Positions 8,941 to 15,020 are shown, numbered from the stretch's first letter. The stretch is 64,000 nucleotides of DNA from Oscillibacter sp. ER4 (GCF_000765235.1 NZ_JPJG01000034.1:1-64000); one strand, 5' to 3'. Translations and numbers: made by a program. Notes: generated by a model from the sequence alone, not told the origin.

Positions 8941-8970
8941 AGTATAACACACATCCGATAGACTTGTCAA
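8941..8970 (-). promoter_or_regulatory. Strong sigma-A promoter of the efflux gene
   Basis: TTGACA (8,970-8,965) and TATACT (8,946-8,941) are 18 bp apart on the minus strand. Confidence 0.8.
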
Positions 8971-9020
8971 CCATTTTTAACCTTGTTTTCCATCTTGTTT
9001 TTCCATCTCTTACGGGCAGT

Positions 9021-9145
9021 AGCAAAGCCAGGCGAGCCAGTCAACGGTCAAGATGAACGGCGCTTTCAGCGCCGCCGTTGACAGTCTCGCCCGTCTTTGC
9101 TAATGGGTAATCAAGGCGGGAAAGCCATTTTAGGGCTTTCCCGCC
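9021..9145. repeat. Nested long inverted repeats (cruciform-forming block)
   Basis: Arms of 27 bases at 9,021-9,047 and 9,075-9,101 pair with about five mismatches and enclose an inner hairpin GGCGC/GCGCC (9,059-9,073). A second perfect 12-bp hairpin follows at 9,115-9,126/9,134-9,145. No credible gene covers the region. It may be a transfer or replication structure or a structured RNA; no T-run marks it as a simple terminator. Confidence 0.6.
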
Positions 9146-9794
9146 CATTTCAATTTTGGGAGAAGAAAGGCCCCAAAATGAACGAGTGCGGCCAAACACT
9201 TTTAGGGATTGGCCACCTTGTCCACCCATCCAGCGGGGCGGCGGGGAACGGTCAAGGCCGGGCGTCAGCCCATTCATTTCAGCCTTGACGGTTTCCTGCC
9301 GTCCTGCTACTTTTCCCGGAGTGTGGCCACACATCTGGTCACGGTGTCCAGAGCTTTGGGACTTTTTGTCCCATAGGCCGGGGGCGGAGGACGAGGGACG
9401 GGGGCTTTCATAATACGCCCTGTCTGCTGCTGAAATCAGCCCTTTGTTTCCGGCTTACCAGCCCCAAACAAAGCCCTGCTTTCCTGCCGCGTCAAATGCC
9501 CTTGCCCTCCCCGGCGGCAACGGTATTTTCAGGGCAACGCCGACAGAGCGTATAACACACTACACTTTGCTCCGCAAAGTCGTGTGCCAAATGGGGCGCT
9601 GCCCCCTTTGGAAACCCCCGCAACAAACAGGTGCTATGCACCCAGCCGGGAGCATAGCGCCGTTTGTTGTCAGCAGCCCGTTTCACGGTCTGCGTGTAGT
9701 TCCTTGTAAACTGACCTAATGGAAAGTTTAAAGCTCATTATGACAGTGTTTTTAGGAATGATCTTTATCCCGCTTCCATCAACTGCTGTTGCAG
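9146..9794. other. Non-coding block of the mobile element
   Basis: I see no convincing gene here: open frames are GC-skew artefacts without ribosome-binding sites. The block contains the MOBV-type nic site (9,553-9,580), GC-rich GGGGC/GCCCC repeats near 9,593-9,605 and an imperfect stem at 9,621-9,639/9,652-9,669. The whole stretch looks like a transfer-origin region that has been moved as a unit. Confidence 0.5.
9553..9580 (-). other. oriT: Candidate MOBV-type origin of transfer (nic site plus hairpin)
   Basis: On the minus strand a hairpin ACTTTGC-GGA-GCAAAGT (9,580-9,564) is followed after two bases by TAGTGTGTTA (9,562-9,553). The TAGTGTG/TTA sequence is the nick consensus described for pMV158-type MOBV relaxases, and the hairpin sits where their recognition hairpin does. 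The predicted nick is between 9,556 and 9,555. A MOBV relaxase is encoded at 3,955-4,899 in this same element. Confidence 0.65.
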
Positions 9795-10124
9795 TTATCT
9801 TCTCAGCAGTATTCTCGATGTATTTATTGCATTTTGTAAGATCGGCAATACTCCCTCCTTGCTGATGGCTTCCCGCAATTCTGGGGACAAATCAGAACAT
9901 AAATCTATCACATCAAAGGTCAGCAATGTATGCGTTTCTTCCTCAACATCCAGTCTGAAACGGCATACATTGCCTCCCTGCACAGCTAAATCAATATCGC
10001 TTGTGCGGCGGAAGTCCCCTCGCGCGCGGGAGCCGAAGAGAATCACCGTTTGGATGTGATGCCTATTTGCCAGATTAATGATTTGGTGAATAACCGTTGA
10101 ATCAATTCCGTACTTTGTCATCAC
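9795..10124 (-). CDS. MntA-like minimal nucleotidyltransferase
   Basis: The 109-residue protein has the polymerase-beta nucleotidyltransferase core: GSRARGDFRRTSDIDLAV at about residues 32-49, giving the GS motif and the paired metal-binding aspartates (DID), with a further Asp later (FDVID). In MntA/HepT toxin-antitoxin systems such a protein AMPylates and silences a HEPN RNase toxin. No HEPN gene lies directly beside it. The HEPN-like protein at 3,337 is 6 kb away and is not a clear partner. It has its own promoter. It could be an orphan antitoxin or have another substrate. Confidence 0.75.
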   Translation of the reverse strand: MMTKYGIDSTVIHQIINLANRHHIQTVILFGSRARGDFRRTSDIDLAVQGGNVCRFRLDVEEETHTLLTFDVIDLCSDLSPELREAISKEGVLPILQNAINTSRILLRR

Positions 10125-10185
10125 ACCAACTCCTTCGATAAGCCTTCAAGCTCGCTGACCGCTCCACCTACAATTCTACAAAGTA

Positions 10186-10213
10186 ATTATACCATAAAAC
10201 GCTGTATCCACAA
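10186..10213 (-). promoter_or_regulatory. Promoter of the nucleotidyltransferase gene
   Basis: TATAAT (10,191-10,186) with TTGTGG 16 bp upstream on the minus strand; the start codon is about 60 bp downstream after AAGGAG. Confidence 0.55.
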
Positions 10214-10270
10214 GCAATATTTCGATGCTTGCGTCCCAGAAGCGGGAATTGATCGATATAACAAAAACGG

Positions 10271-10301
10271 GCGCGCAGCCTTGAGAAAGGAGGCTGCGCG
10301 C
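10271..10301. terminator. Bidirectional terminator after mobC
   Basis: Perfect 10-bp arms GCGCGCAGCC/GGCTGCGCGC with an 11-base loop; T-rich tracts follow on both strands. Confidence 0.7.
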
Positions 10302-10356
10302 TCTGCTTTTTGTCGTTGGCCTTGTTCAGACGGCATATATCTTGGAATAAGCTATC

Positions 10357-10662
10357 TCAAAGCCGCTTTGCGATCTGCCAGATCACCCGCTGTGCTGTCG
10401 TGACTGCGGCAATGTCTTCCTTCGTGGCAAAGCCGCGGGTGTTGACAACATGAGCGATTTGATTGATGTTATTTCCAATGCCGGCGAGTTGACGCCGGAT
10501 TTCGGCGTATTCAGCGAGTGGTCGGGATCGGAGGTTCATGCCAGAGATCAGCGCACGGAGGAATACTTCCATTGGGAAGCCAGAGAGCATAGCCTGCTGT
10601 TTCAAATGTTCATGTTCCTGCTCATTCAAACGGAGCGATATTTTGATTGGTCGTTTTCTCAT
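10357..10662 (-). CDS. mobC: MobC-like relaxosome accessory protein
   Basis: The 101-residue protein matches the MobC family, which binds the transfer origin and helps the relaxase nick. It has an N-terminal ribbon-helix-helix (ISLRLNEQEHEHLKQQA) and the conserved C-terminal block IRRQLAGIGNNINQIAHVVN. The ATG at 10,662 is preferred over an upstream TTG because it starts the conserved RHH segment. MobC normally works with a relaxase encoded directly downstream, which is missing here: a terminator and the nucleotidyltransferase gene follow instead. The module is therefore incomplete. Confidence 0.85.
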   Translation of the reverse strand: MRKRPIKISLRLNEQEHEHLKQQAMLSGFPMEVFLRALISGMNLRSRPLAEYAEIRRQLAGIGNNINQIAHVVNTRGFATKEDIAAVTTAQRVIWQIAKRL

Positions 10663-10694
10663 GATCGTTTTTCCTTTCAATTCATAAGGGGTTA

Positions 10695-10740
10695 TAGGGG
10701 AATTGCTTCCCCTAACAAGCGCATTTGGACGGCCAAATGC
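10695..10740. repeat. Two perfect inverted repeats upstream of mobC
   Basis: TAGGGGAA/TTCCCCTA (10,695-10,714) and GCATTTGG/CCAAATGC (10,721-10,740), each with a 4-base spacer, lie 30-80 bp before mobC. Transfer origins of MobC-type systems often lie here, so this may be a second, older oriT or a MobC operator. Confidence 0.45.
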
Positions 10741-10809
10741 TATGCTTGCGAATTCAGCTTCTGTATAGCGGTTTCATTTTTGTGACAACGCTGTTGTAAA
10801 ATTAACTTC

Positions 10810-10838
10810 TTGATTTATTGGTGTCCAATGTGTATAAT
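10810..10838 (+). promoter_or_regulatory. Promoter with embedded palindromic operator
   Basis: TTGATT (10,810-10,815) and TATAAT (10,833-10,838) are 17 bp apart. The spacer contains the palindrome ATTGG-TGT-CCAAT (10,817-10,829), well placed for autorepression by the AbrB-like product of the next gene. Confidence 0.65.
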
Positions 10839-10862
10839 AATTGTGAGAAACTTTTGAGGTGA

Positions 10863-11417
10863 ATGACCGTGCTACACGAGGAACGAACTGCAAATATTCT
10901 TATCAACAAGGCGGGTGGAAACACCGGTCCGGATGCCAAAGGTTACCGCGTGGCGCTGCCATCTGTTTGGATGAAGGCCCTGGGTATCTCTGAGGGCAGC
11001 CGGACCGTAACGCTGCAATTTGATGGGGAAAGCATCACCATCCGCCGCCCTGCCGTGTCTGATTACGATGTCTTTCTGGCCAATGCCCGAAGCAGCGCTC
11101 ACGCCCTCCTGATCCTGTACTACTACGATGGGAATAAGCTCTGTACGAAGATCTGCGCTGACCAAACCACTCATCAACTTGCCATCGAAAACGAGGCCAG
11201 TTCTCCCCTTTCCACCGCTTTCGGCGTGAACCGCAAGCCCACATGGGACGATCTGCAAATCTTCTTGAAAGACCGCTGTGTGCCGCAGGAGCGGGACGGT
11301 TTGAAATATTACCTGTCTGACTTGGGACTGGACTGCTATGACCCGCTGGCGATCATCCGCAAGACCGAAGGGCGCATGGCAGAGGATTCGTGCTGGATCA
11401 AAATTGTGGAGGGCTGA
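10863..11417 (+). CDS. AbrB-like antitoxin-type protein paired with a HipA-like kinase
   Basis: The 184-residue protein has an N-terminal swapped-hairpin AbrB-like DNA-binding region (KGYRVALPSVWMKALGI, then VTLQFDGESITIRRP). Its C-terminal segment (LKYYLSDLGLDCYDPLAIIRKTEGRMAEDSCWIKI) resembles the short conserved region that precedes HipA-like kinases. The gene lies 2 bp before the HipA-like gene, so the pair is translated from one message. An operator palindrome sits in its promoter. A toxin-antitoxin or stress-response role is inferred from this layout. Confidence 0.7.
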   Translation: MTVLHEERTANILINKAGGNTGPDAKGYRVALPSVWMKALGISEGSRTVTLQFDGESITIRRPAVSDYDVFLANARSSAHALLILYYYDGNKLCTKICADQTTHQLAIENEASSPLSTAFGVNRKPTWDDLQIFLKDRCVPQERDGLKYYLSDLGLDCYDPLAIIRKTEGRMAEDSCWIKIVEG

Positions 11418-11419
11418 AT

Positions 11420-12229
11420 ATGTCGATCAGACTGACAACGGGAAGCCGCATCGCAGAAACCTCGTCTAAGGGCAATCAGGAAAAATGGCTGGCAGATGGC
11501 CGCTGGTACAAGCTGGATCTGTTCGGCTACGAGGGACTGGCTGAAGCCGTGACCTCTGCGCTGCTGGCACAGACCAATACAGATGCGCTGGGCTTTCACT
11601 ATGTGACCTACCGCATGGAGCGGATGGAAGTCCACGGACACATCCGAAACGGCTGTTCCAGTGCCAATTTTCTACGTCAGGGCGAGGCCATCCTGACCGT
11701 TGCGGAACTGCTGCGAAAAGGCGTTGGCCCGGACTGGCAGACCGCGGTAAACCGCCTGCCCAATCTTCAGAGCCGCCTTGCGTGGTTGGTGGAGCAGGTT
11801 GAGCGGCTGACGGGACTTGACCGCTTCGGCACCTATCTGACGCTGCTGTTCGAGGTGGATATGCTGTTCGGCAACGAGGACCGGCATCTGAACAACATCG
11901 CTGTGCTGCGCTGCGGTGATGGCTTTGACTACTGCCCCATCTTTGACTTCGGCGCGGGTTTGCTGTCCAACACACGGGATTATCCCATGGAAATCGAACC
12001 GGCCGCATTGGTGCGGCAGCTCAAGGCTCAGCCCATGAAAACGGGCTTTGTCCGACAGGTCCACGCGGCGCAAAATCTATACGGGCCGCAGCTTCGCTGC
12101 GACTTTGCCGAAAAAGAGATCATGGCCTCCCTTTCAGAGCCGCTGGAGTTTTACGCCAAGCGGGATGCTCCCTATATCCGTGACCGTGTGACGGCCTGCA
12201 TCAAATTCCAGCGGAAAAAGTTATTCTGA
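11420..12229 (+). CDS. HipA/CtkA-like protein kinase
   Basis: The 269-residue protein carries the kinase C-lobe motifs of the HipA family: GNEDRHLNNIAVL (catalytic Asp and Asn) and IFDFGAGLL (the DFG-like metal-binding Asp). It lacks the long N-terminal domain of E. coli HipA and resembles shorter CtkA-type kinases. The ATG at 11,420 follows GGAGGG; an upstream in-frame GTG lies inside the previous gene. HipA-type toxins phosphorylate protein targets such as aminoacyl-tRNA synthetases, but the target here is unknown. Its 3' end overlaps the convergent small gene by 9 bp. Confidence 0.8.
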   Translation: MSIRLTTGSRIAETSSKGNQEKWLADGRWYKLDLFGYEGLAEAVTSALLAQTNTDALGFHYVTYRMERMEVHGHIRNGCSSANFLRQGEAILTVAELLRKGVGPDWQTAVNRLPNLQSRLAWLVEQVERLTGLDRFGTYLTLLFEVDMLFGNEDRHLNNIAVLRCGDGFDYCPIFDFGAGLLSNTRDYPMEIEPAALVRQLKAQPMKTGFVRQVHAAQNLYGPQLRCDFAEKEIMASLSEPLEFYAKRDAPYIRDRVTACIKFQRKKLF

Positions 12230-12391
12230 TTTTCTGCCGTCCTCCCGCAGCCACGCGCCCCGCAGCACCATGCGGAGATACGCCGCCCGCCCGATGCCGT
12301 GGTCCTGCGCGGTGCGGGTGAGCCGCTCATATTCTGCCTGCGTCAAGCGGAGATTTACCTGCTTTTCCCGTAAGTTCTCTTTGTTCTTCAT
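12221..12391 (-). CDS. Small ribbon-helix-helix protein (MobC N-terminus-like)
   Basis: This 56-residue frame begins MKNKENLREKQVNLRLTQAE and continues with YERLTRTAQDHGIGRAAYLR, which has the beta-strand/helix-turn-helix pattern of RHH DNA-binding proteins and of MobC N-termini. An AGGGAGGATC ribosome-binding site precedes the ATG. It overlaps the 3' end of the HipA-like gene on the other strand. It may be a relaxosome fragment or a regulator of the neighbouring rep-like gene. Confidence 0.65.
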   Translation of the reverse strand: MKNKENLREKQVNLRLTQAEYERLTRTAQDHGIGRAAYLRMVLRGAWLREDGRKSE

Positions 12392-12467
12392 CTGATGATC
12401 CTCCCTATTATTCTTTTTTCGGCTTGGTATATATTTATCTCAGTATCGCTCTACTCAGTCTTATTAG

Positions 12468-12556
12468 ACGCTGAAAATCAGCGCACCTGAACGCTGATTT
12501 TCAGCGTTCTTGAAATTCGAAAATCGAAAGTCAAGAAATTCGGTTTTCGAATTTCA
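12468..12556. repeat. Two tandem long hairpins beside the second rep-like gene
   Basis: A perfect 16-bp stem (12,468-12,483/12,492-12,507, 8-base loop) is followed by an 18-bp stem with one mismatch (12,511-12,528/12,539-12,556). The second stem overlaps the 3' end of the RepA-like frame. They may terminate transcription or be remnants of the repeated RepA tail. Confidence 0.6.
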
Positions 12557-12881
12557 GGGGGTACAGTGCAGACGGCTTCCCCAACCCTTGCCGTTTCCGG
12601 CGCAGCAGGCCAGCTTGCTCCAGTTCGGATAGCAGCTTCTCCGCCTTGTTGTGGGCGCAGCCCAAGTCCTCCATAATGTGGCTGATGCCATAGTAAACAA
12701 AGGCGCGCCCTTGCTTATCGAACCACCCGCTTTTGCGGGAAAGTCCCATTTTGTCCAGCAATAATCCGTAAAGTAATTTTGCTTCACAATTCATGTTTTT
12801 GAATGGCTCCTCCGTAAACAGCACCTTTGGAACACGGTAAAATGTAAATAACTCTGATTCATGCTCATAGAAATAATCCAT
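12531..12881 (-). CDS. RepA-like replication initiator fragment
   Basis: The 116 residues match the same RepA N-terminal domain as the gene at 5,073 (LFTEEPFKNMNCEAKLLYGLLLDK, RKSGWFDKQGRAFVYY, GLGKPSALYP; quoted in parts). The ATG at 12,881 is supported by AGGAGG upstream. The expected C-terminal half is missing, but downstream of the stop another frame reads SNKTE, stop, SDTEINIYQ, typical of RepA tails. That suggests decay by frameshift or stop. Replication initiators on integrative elements support rolling or theta replication after excision; this copy is probably not fully functional. Confidence 0.7.
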   Translation of the reverse strand: MDYFYEHESELFTFYRVPKVLFTEEPFKNMNCEAKLLYGLLLDKMGLSRKSGWFDKQGRAFVYYGISHIMEDLGCAHNKAEKLLSELEQAGLLRRKRQGLGKPSALYPLKFENRIS

Positions 12882-12972
12882 ATGGTTCCTCCTTGCCCGT
12901 TGGGGCATAAAAATAGCGGAGGCAGGCATTTGACCTGTCTCCGCTTTTTGCTTTTGTTTCCTTCTTGGGGCG

Positions 12973-13236
12973 TTATTTGGACTCTCGCAGGATCTCAAGT
13001 GCGGCGTTTTTGATGTTGTTCATCGCACCTACCCACGCCATTTGATCCTGCGCCTTCAAGTCCTCGTCGATGCCCTGTGCTTCCGCCATCTGGCGGATGA
13101 TGGTTTCCAGCAGCTTGTCCTCTGTGGTGTCCGACTCCGGCGGCAAAAGGCAGGGATAATACTGCTCGCCCCGCAGCTCGTAGTAAAGACCGTTCTCAAA
13201 AATGACCGGCGGCAATGGCGGTAAATTCTGCTCCAT
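12973..13236 (-). CDS. TnpV-like element protein, short form
   Basis: The 87-residue protein shares with TnpV proteins of Clostridial transposons an N-terminal block (YYELRGEQYYPCLLPPE) and especially the C-terminal block LKAQDQMAWVGAMNNIKNAA. The central part common in ~120-residue TnpV proteins seems shortened. The function of TnpV is unknown. It lies 63 bp after parB in the same direction and is followed by the RepA-like gene, so the three probably form one maintenance module. Confidence 0.65.
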   Translation of the reverse strand: MEQNLPPLPPVIFENGLYYELRGEQYYPCLLPPESDTTEDKLLETIIRQMAEAQGIDEDLKAQDQMAWVGAMNNIKNAALEILRESK

Positions 13237-13299
13237 AATCCTCGCTCCTTTCTGCCGCTATTGTACGGAAGAAATTTGTATAGTGCCAGTATACGAAAA

Positions 13300-14148
13300 T
13301 CATCGCTCTCCCCTGTTCTTTGCGCGGTAACGGGCCTCCAGCAGCTTGATGATCTCCCGCTCCATCTGCTGCGCAGAGTAATTGCGCGGGAAATACTTCC
13401 GCAGCGACTCGGTTTTGATGCGGATTTGCTCTTTCTGATTGGGCTTTTCCTCGGTGAGAATGGCGTACAGTACCTCCGGCGTCAGTTTTGCCTCGCGGGA
13501 GAGCTGCTTCATACGGAGTGCCTGTGACAGCGATGGTGTGGCGTCCTCCCGCCCGATCAAGTCCCACAGCTCCGCCTGCTCGTCGCGGGTGAGATAGGAC
13601 AGCTCCACGGCGGGAGAAAAGGCGATGCGTCCATCGTCCACCATCTGAAGCAACGGCGGAACAAGGTTGGTCAGGCGGATGTAGCGTTGAATGGTGCGGC
13701 CACTTTCGCCGGTTGTTTCACCAATAACATCTGCTGTTTCATAATTCCCGACAAGTTGTCGGGGATTATCTTTACGTGGCCTCCCCGCTTGCCGTTTCAT
13801 GGCCTCCAACTTCATCTTGTAGGCAAACGCCTTTTCACTGGGCAGCAGGTTTTCCCGCTGGAGGTTGCTGTCCACCATCAGGATCACCGCTTCATCGTCG
13901 GTCATTTCCCGCACCAGCACCGGCACGGTGGGCAGGCCCAATTTCTGCGCCGCCAATCGCCGCCGATGCCCGCTGACCAGCTCGTAGCCCTCCCCTTTTG
14001 GCCGCGCCAGTAAGGGTGACAGAATACCATAGGTGCGGACGCTCTCCACCAGCTCGTCCATGGCAGCGTCCTCCCGCACCTGATAGGGGTGCTTTTTAAA
14101 GGGTGTCAGCTTGTCCGGTGGAAGCTGCGAGATAAATTCCTTCACCAT
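13300..14148 (-). CDS. parB: ParB/Spo0J-family partition protein
   Basis: The 282-residue protein has a ParB CTPase/nuclease-like N-terminus with the signature VSGHRRRLAAQKLG and VDSNLQRENLLPSEKA. A KorB/ParB helix-turn-helix region follows (DVIGETTGESGRTIQRYIRL). Element-borne ParB proteins bind parS-like sites and stabilise or regulate the element. No parA is present. The start codon overlaps the end of an open frame that runs up to the cotJC junction, so the operon's upstream part may have been cut off at the element end. Confidence 0.88.
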   Translation of the reverse strand: MVKEFISQLPPDKLTPFKKHPYQVREDAAMDELVESVRTYGILSPLLARPKGEGYELVSGHRRRLAAQKLGLPTVPVLVREMTDDEAVILMVDSNLQRENLLPSEKAFAYKMKLEAMKRQAGRPRKDNPRQLVGNYETADVIGETTGESGRTIQRYIRLTNLVPPLLQMVDDGRIAFSPAVELSYLTRDEQAELWDLIGREDATPSLSQALRMKQLSREAKLTPEVLYAILTEEKPNQKEQIRIKTESLRKYFPRNYSAQQMEREIIKLLEARYRAKNRGER

Positions 14149-14340
14149 ACCGCCCCTCCCTCCGAAAGCGCGGCGGACACGTTCACATGGTAGTGAAGGT
14201 CGGAGCCGCGATAGTGGTAGTCCGCGTCAAAGGAATGAAGCCAGCCGGCATTTCGCACATTCGCGTTTTCGTTCTCTTTTTCGGCCTGTACCCCTTGCAG
14301 CGCAAGGGTTTTTCGCGCTTGTGGCCCTTGGACTTCCACA
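14142..14340 (-). pseudogene. Possible C-terminal remnant of the gene upstream of parB
   Basis: An open frame ending GAVW-stop overlaps the parB start by the usual TATGGTGA-type junction. It can be read back for about 66 residues until the element boundary, where it runs into antisense of cotJC. The peptide (for example WLHSFDADYHYRGSDLHYHV) is not a family I recognise. It may be a real gene truncated at the junction, or chance. Confidence 0.35.
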
Positions 14341-14757
14341 GTCGGCACAGAGGAGCTGGGGCATTTGGAGATGGTCGGTACGATCGTCCACCAGCTCACG
14401 CGAAATCTCACGGAGGAACAGATCAAGGAGGCTGGATTCGAGGCCTATTTTGTCGACCACACGACAGGCGTTTTCCCGCAGTTCGCCTCGGGCTACCCGT
14501 GGTCGGCGAGCACCATGCAGGTCACGGGCGACACCATCGCGGACCTGACGGAGGACCTGGCGGCAGAGCAGAAAGCGCGCGTGACGTACGACAATATCCT
14601 GCGCCTTTCCGACGATCCGGACGTGAGTGATGTCATCAAATTCCTGCGTGCGCGCGAGATCGTACACTTCCAGCGCTTCGGCGAAGGCCTGCGCCTCGCC
14701 AAAGACCGCCTGGACGAGAAAAATGTCTACTATGTAAACCCGAGCTTTGACAAGTAA
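14341..14757 (+). pseudogene. cotJC: cotJC (manganese-catalase-like spore coat protein), N-terminally truncated
   Basis: From GTC-GGC at 14,341 the frame reads VGTEELGHLEMVGTIVHQL and continues to the normal C-terminus (DLTEDLAAEQKARVTYDNIL, FLRAREIVHFQRFGE). This matches CotJC/Mn-catalase proteins, with the Glu and His metal ligands E-E-x-x-H and E-I-V-H. About 80 N-terminal residues are missing: upstream codons are unrelated element sequence. CotJC is a minor inner-coat protein. A terminator follows. The N-terminal half should lie on the far side of the element if this is a simple insertion. Confidence 0.8.
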
Positions 14758-14766
14758 AGATGACAG

Positions 14767-14794
14767 AAAAAGCACGCCGAAAAGCGTGCTTTTT
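14767..14794 (+). terminator. cotJC terminator
   Basis: AAAAAGCACGC/GCGTGCTTTTT arms with a 6-base loop, followed by CCTTTT, 10 bp after the stop. Confidence 0.8.
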
Positions 14795-14812
14795 CCTTTT
14801 GCATTCCACATC

Positions 14813-14841
14813 TTGACGCCACAGAAAAACTGTGGTATCAT
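14813..14841 (+). promoter_or_regulatory. Promoter with a CCACAG/CTGTGG palindrome in the spacer
   Basis: TTGACG (14,813-14,818) and TATCAT (14,836-14,841) are exactly 17 bp apart, and the whole spacer is the palindrome CCACAG-AAAAA-CTGTGG, a likely repressor operator. Confidence 0.7.
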
Positions 14842-14846
14842 CGCTT

Positions 14847-15020
14847 TGCCTTTCGGGAAGACTACTCTGACCGGCGGCGAACCAGATTCATTCTACCGTT
14901 CTGACAGCGAGGATGCGTTCCGAGCCACAAGAAGAGGGAAAACAAAGGCACAGCCCTGCTGCGTCGTCATTTGCTGTTTCCATCCCTTCTGCTGAACGGC
15001 GGAAGGGATGATTTTTATTT
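14847..15020 (+). ncRNA. Riboswitch-like leader of the TM1266/ABC importer operon
   Basis: The transcript begins with a ~170-base untranslated region. TGCCTTT (14,847-14,853) can pair with AAAGGCA (14,944-14,950) to close a ~100-base domain. An intrinsic terminator then follows: CATCCCTTC/GAAGGGATG (14,981-14,989/15,002-15,010) and ATTTTTATTTT. The first gene starts only 20 bases later. This aptamer-terminator-gene order is typical of riboswitches. I could not assign a known class: it has GAACC and AGCGAGG fragments faintly like TPP elements but lacks the rest of that consensus. Confidence 0.55.

Larger units (their letters stand above)
1..14340. mobile_element. Right part of an integrated mobilizable element inserted in cotJC
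   Basis: This block carries typical gut-Firmicute mobile genes: a MOBV relaxase, mobC, two RepA-like initiators, a cysteine-rich VLP protein, a TnpV-like protein, parB, hsdR and an efflux pump. None is a housekeeping gene. The right end is set where the reading frame of CotJC homology begins abruptly (around 14,341). The left end and any integrase lie outside the window, and no recombinase gene is visible inside. Gene directions are mixed and both rep-like genes look degraded, so this is probably a composite of several modules. The type (IME, ICE or relic) is inferred, not shown. Confidence 0.75.

Noticed and set aside
9041-9719. Several 60-100-codon frames in the element's non-coding block
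   Set aside because: They overlap palindromes, lack ribosome-binding sites and resemble no family; the region is better explained as structured transfer-origin DNA.
9720-9866. 47-codon hydrophobic frame on the plus strand
   Set aside because: It overlaps the end of the nucleotidyltransferase gene and has no ribosome-binding site; it could be a remnant but cannot be supported.
14847-14960. Possible TPP (thiamine) riboswitch in the TM1266/ABC leader
   Set aside because: Short matches (GAACC, AGCGAGG) occur, but the CUGAGA and the paired CUGG/CCAG segments of the TPP consensus are absent or wrong. The leader is reported as unassigned instead.
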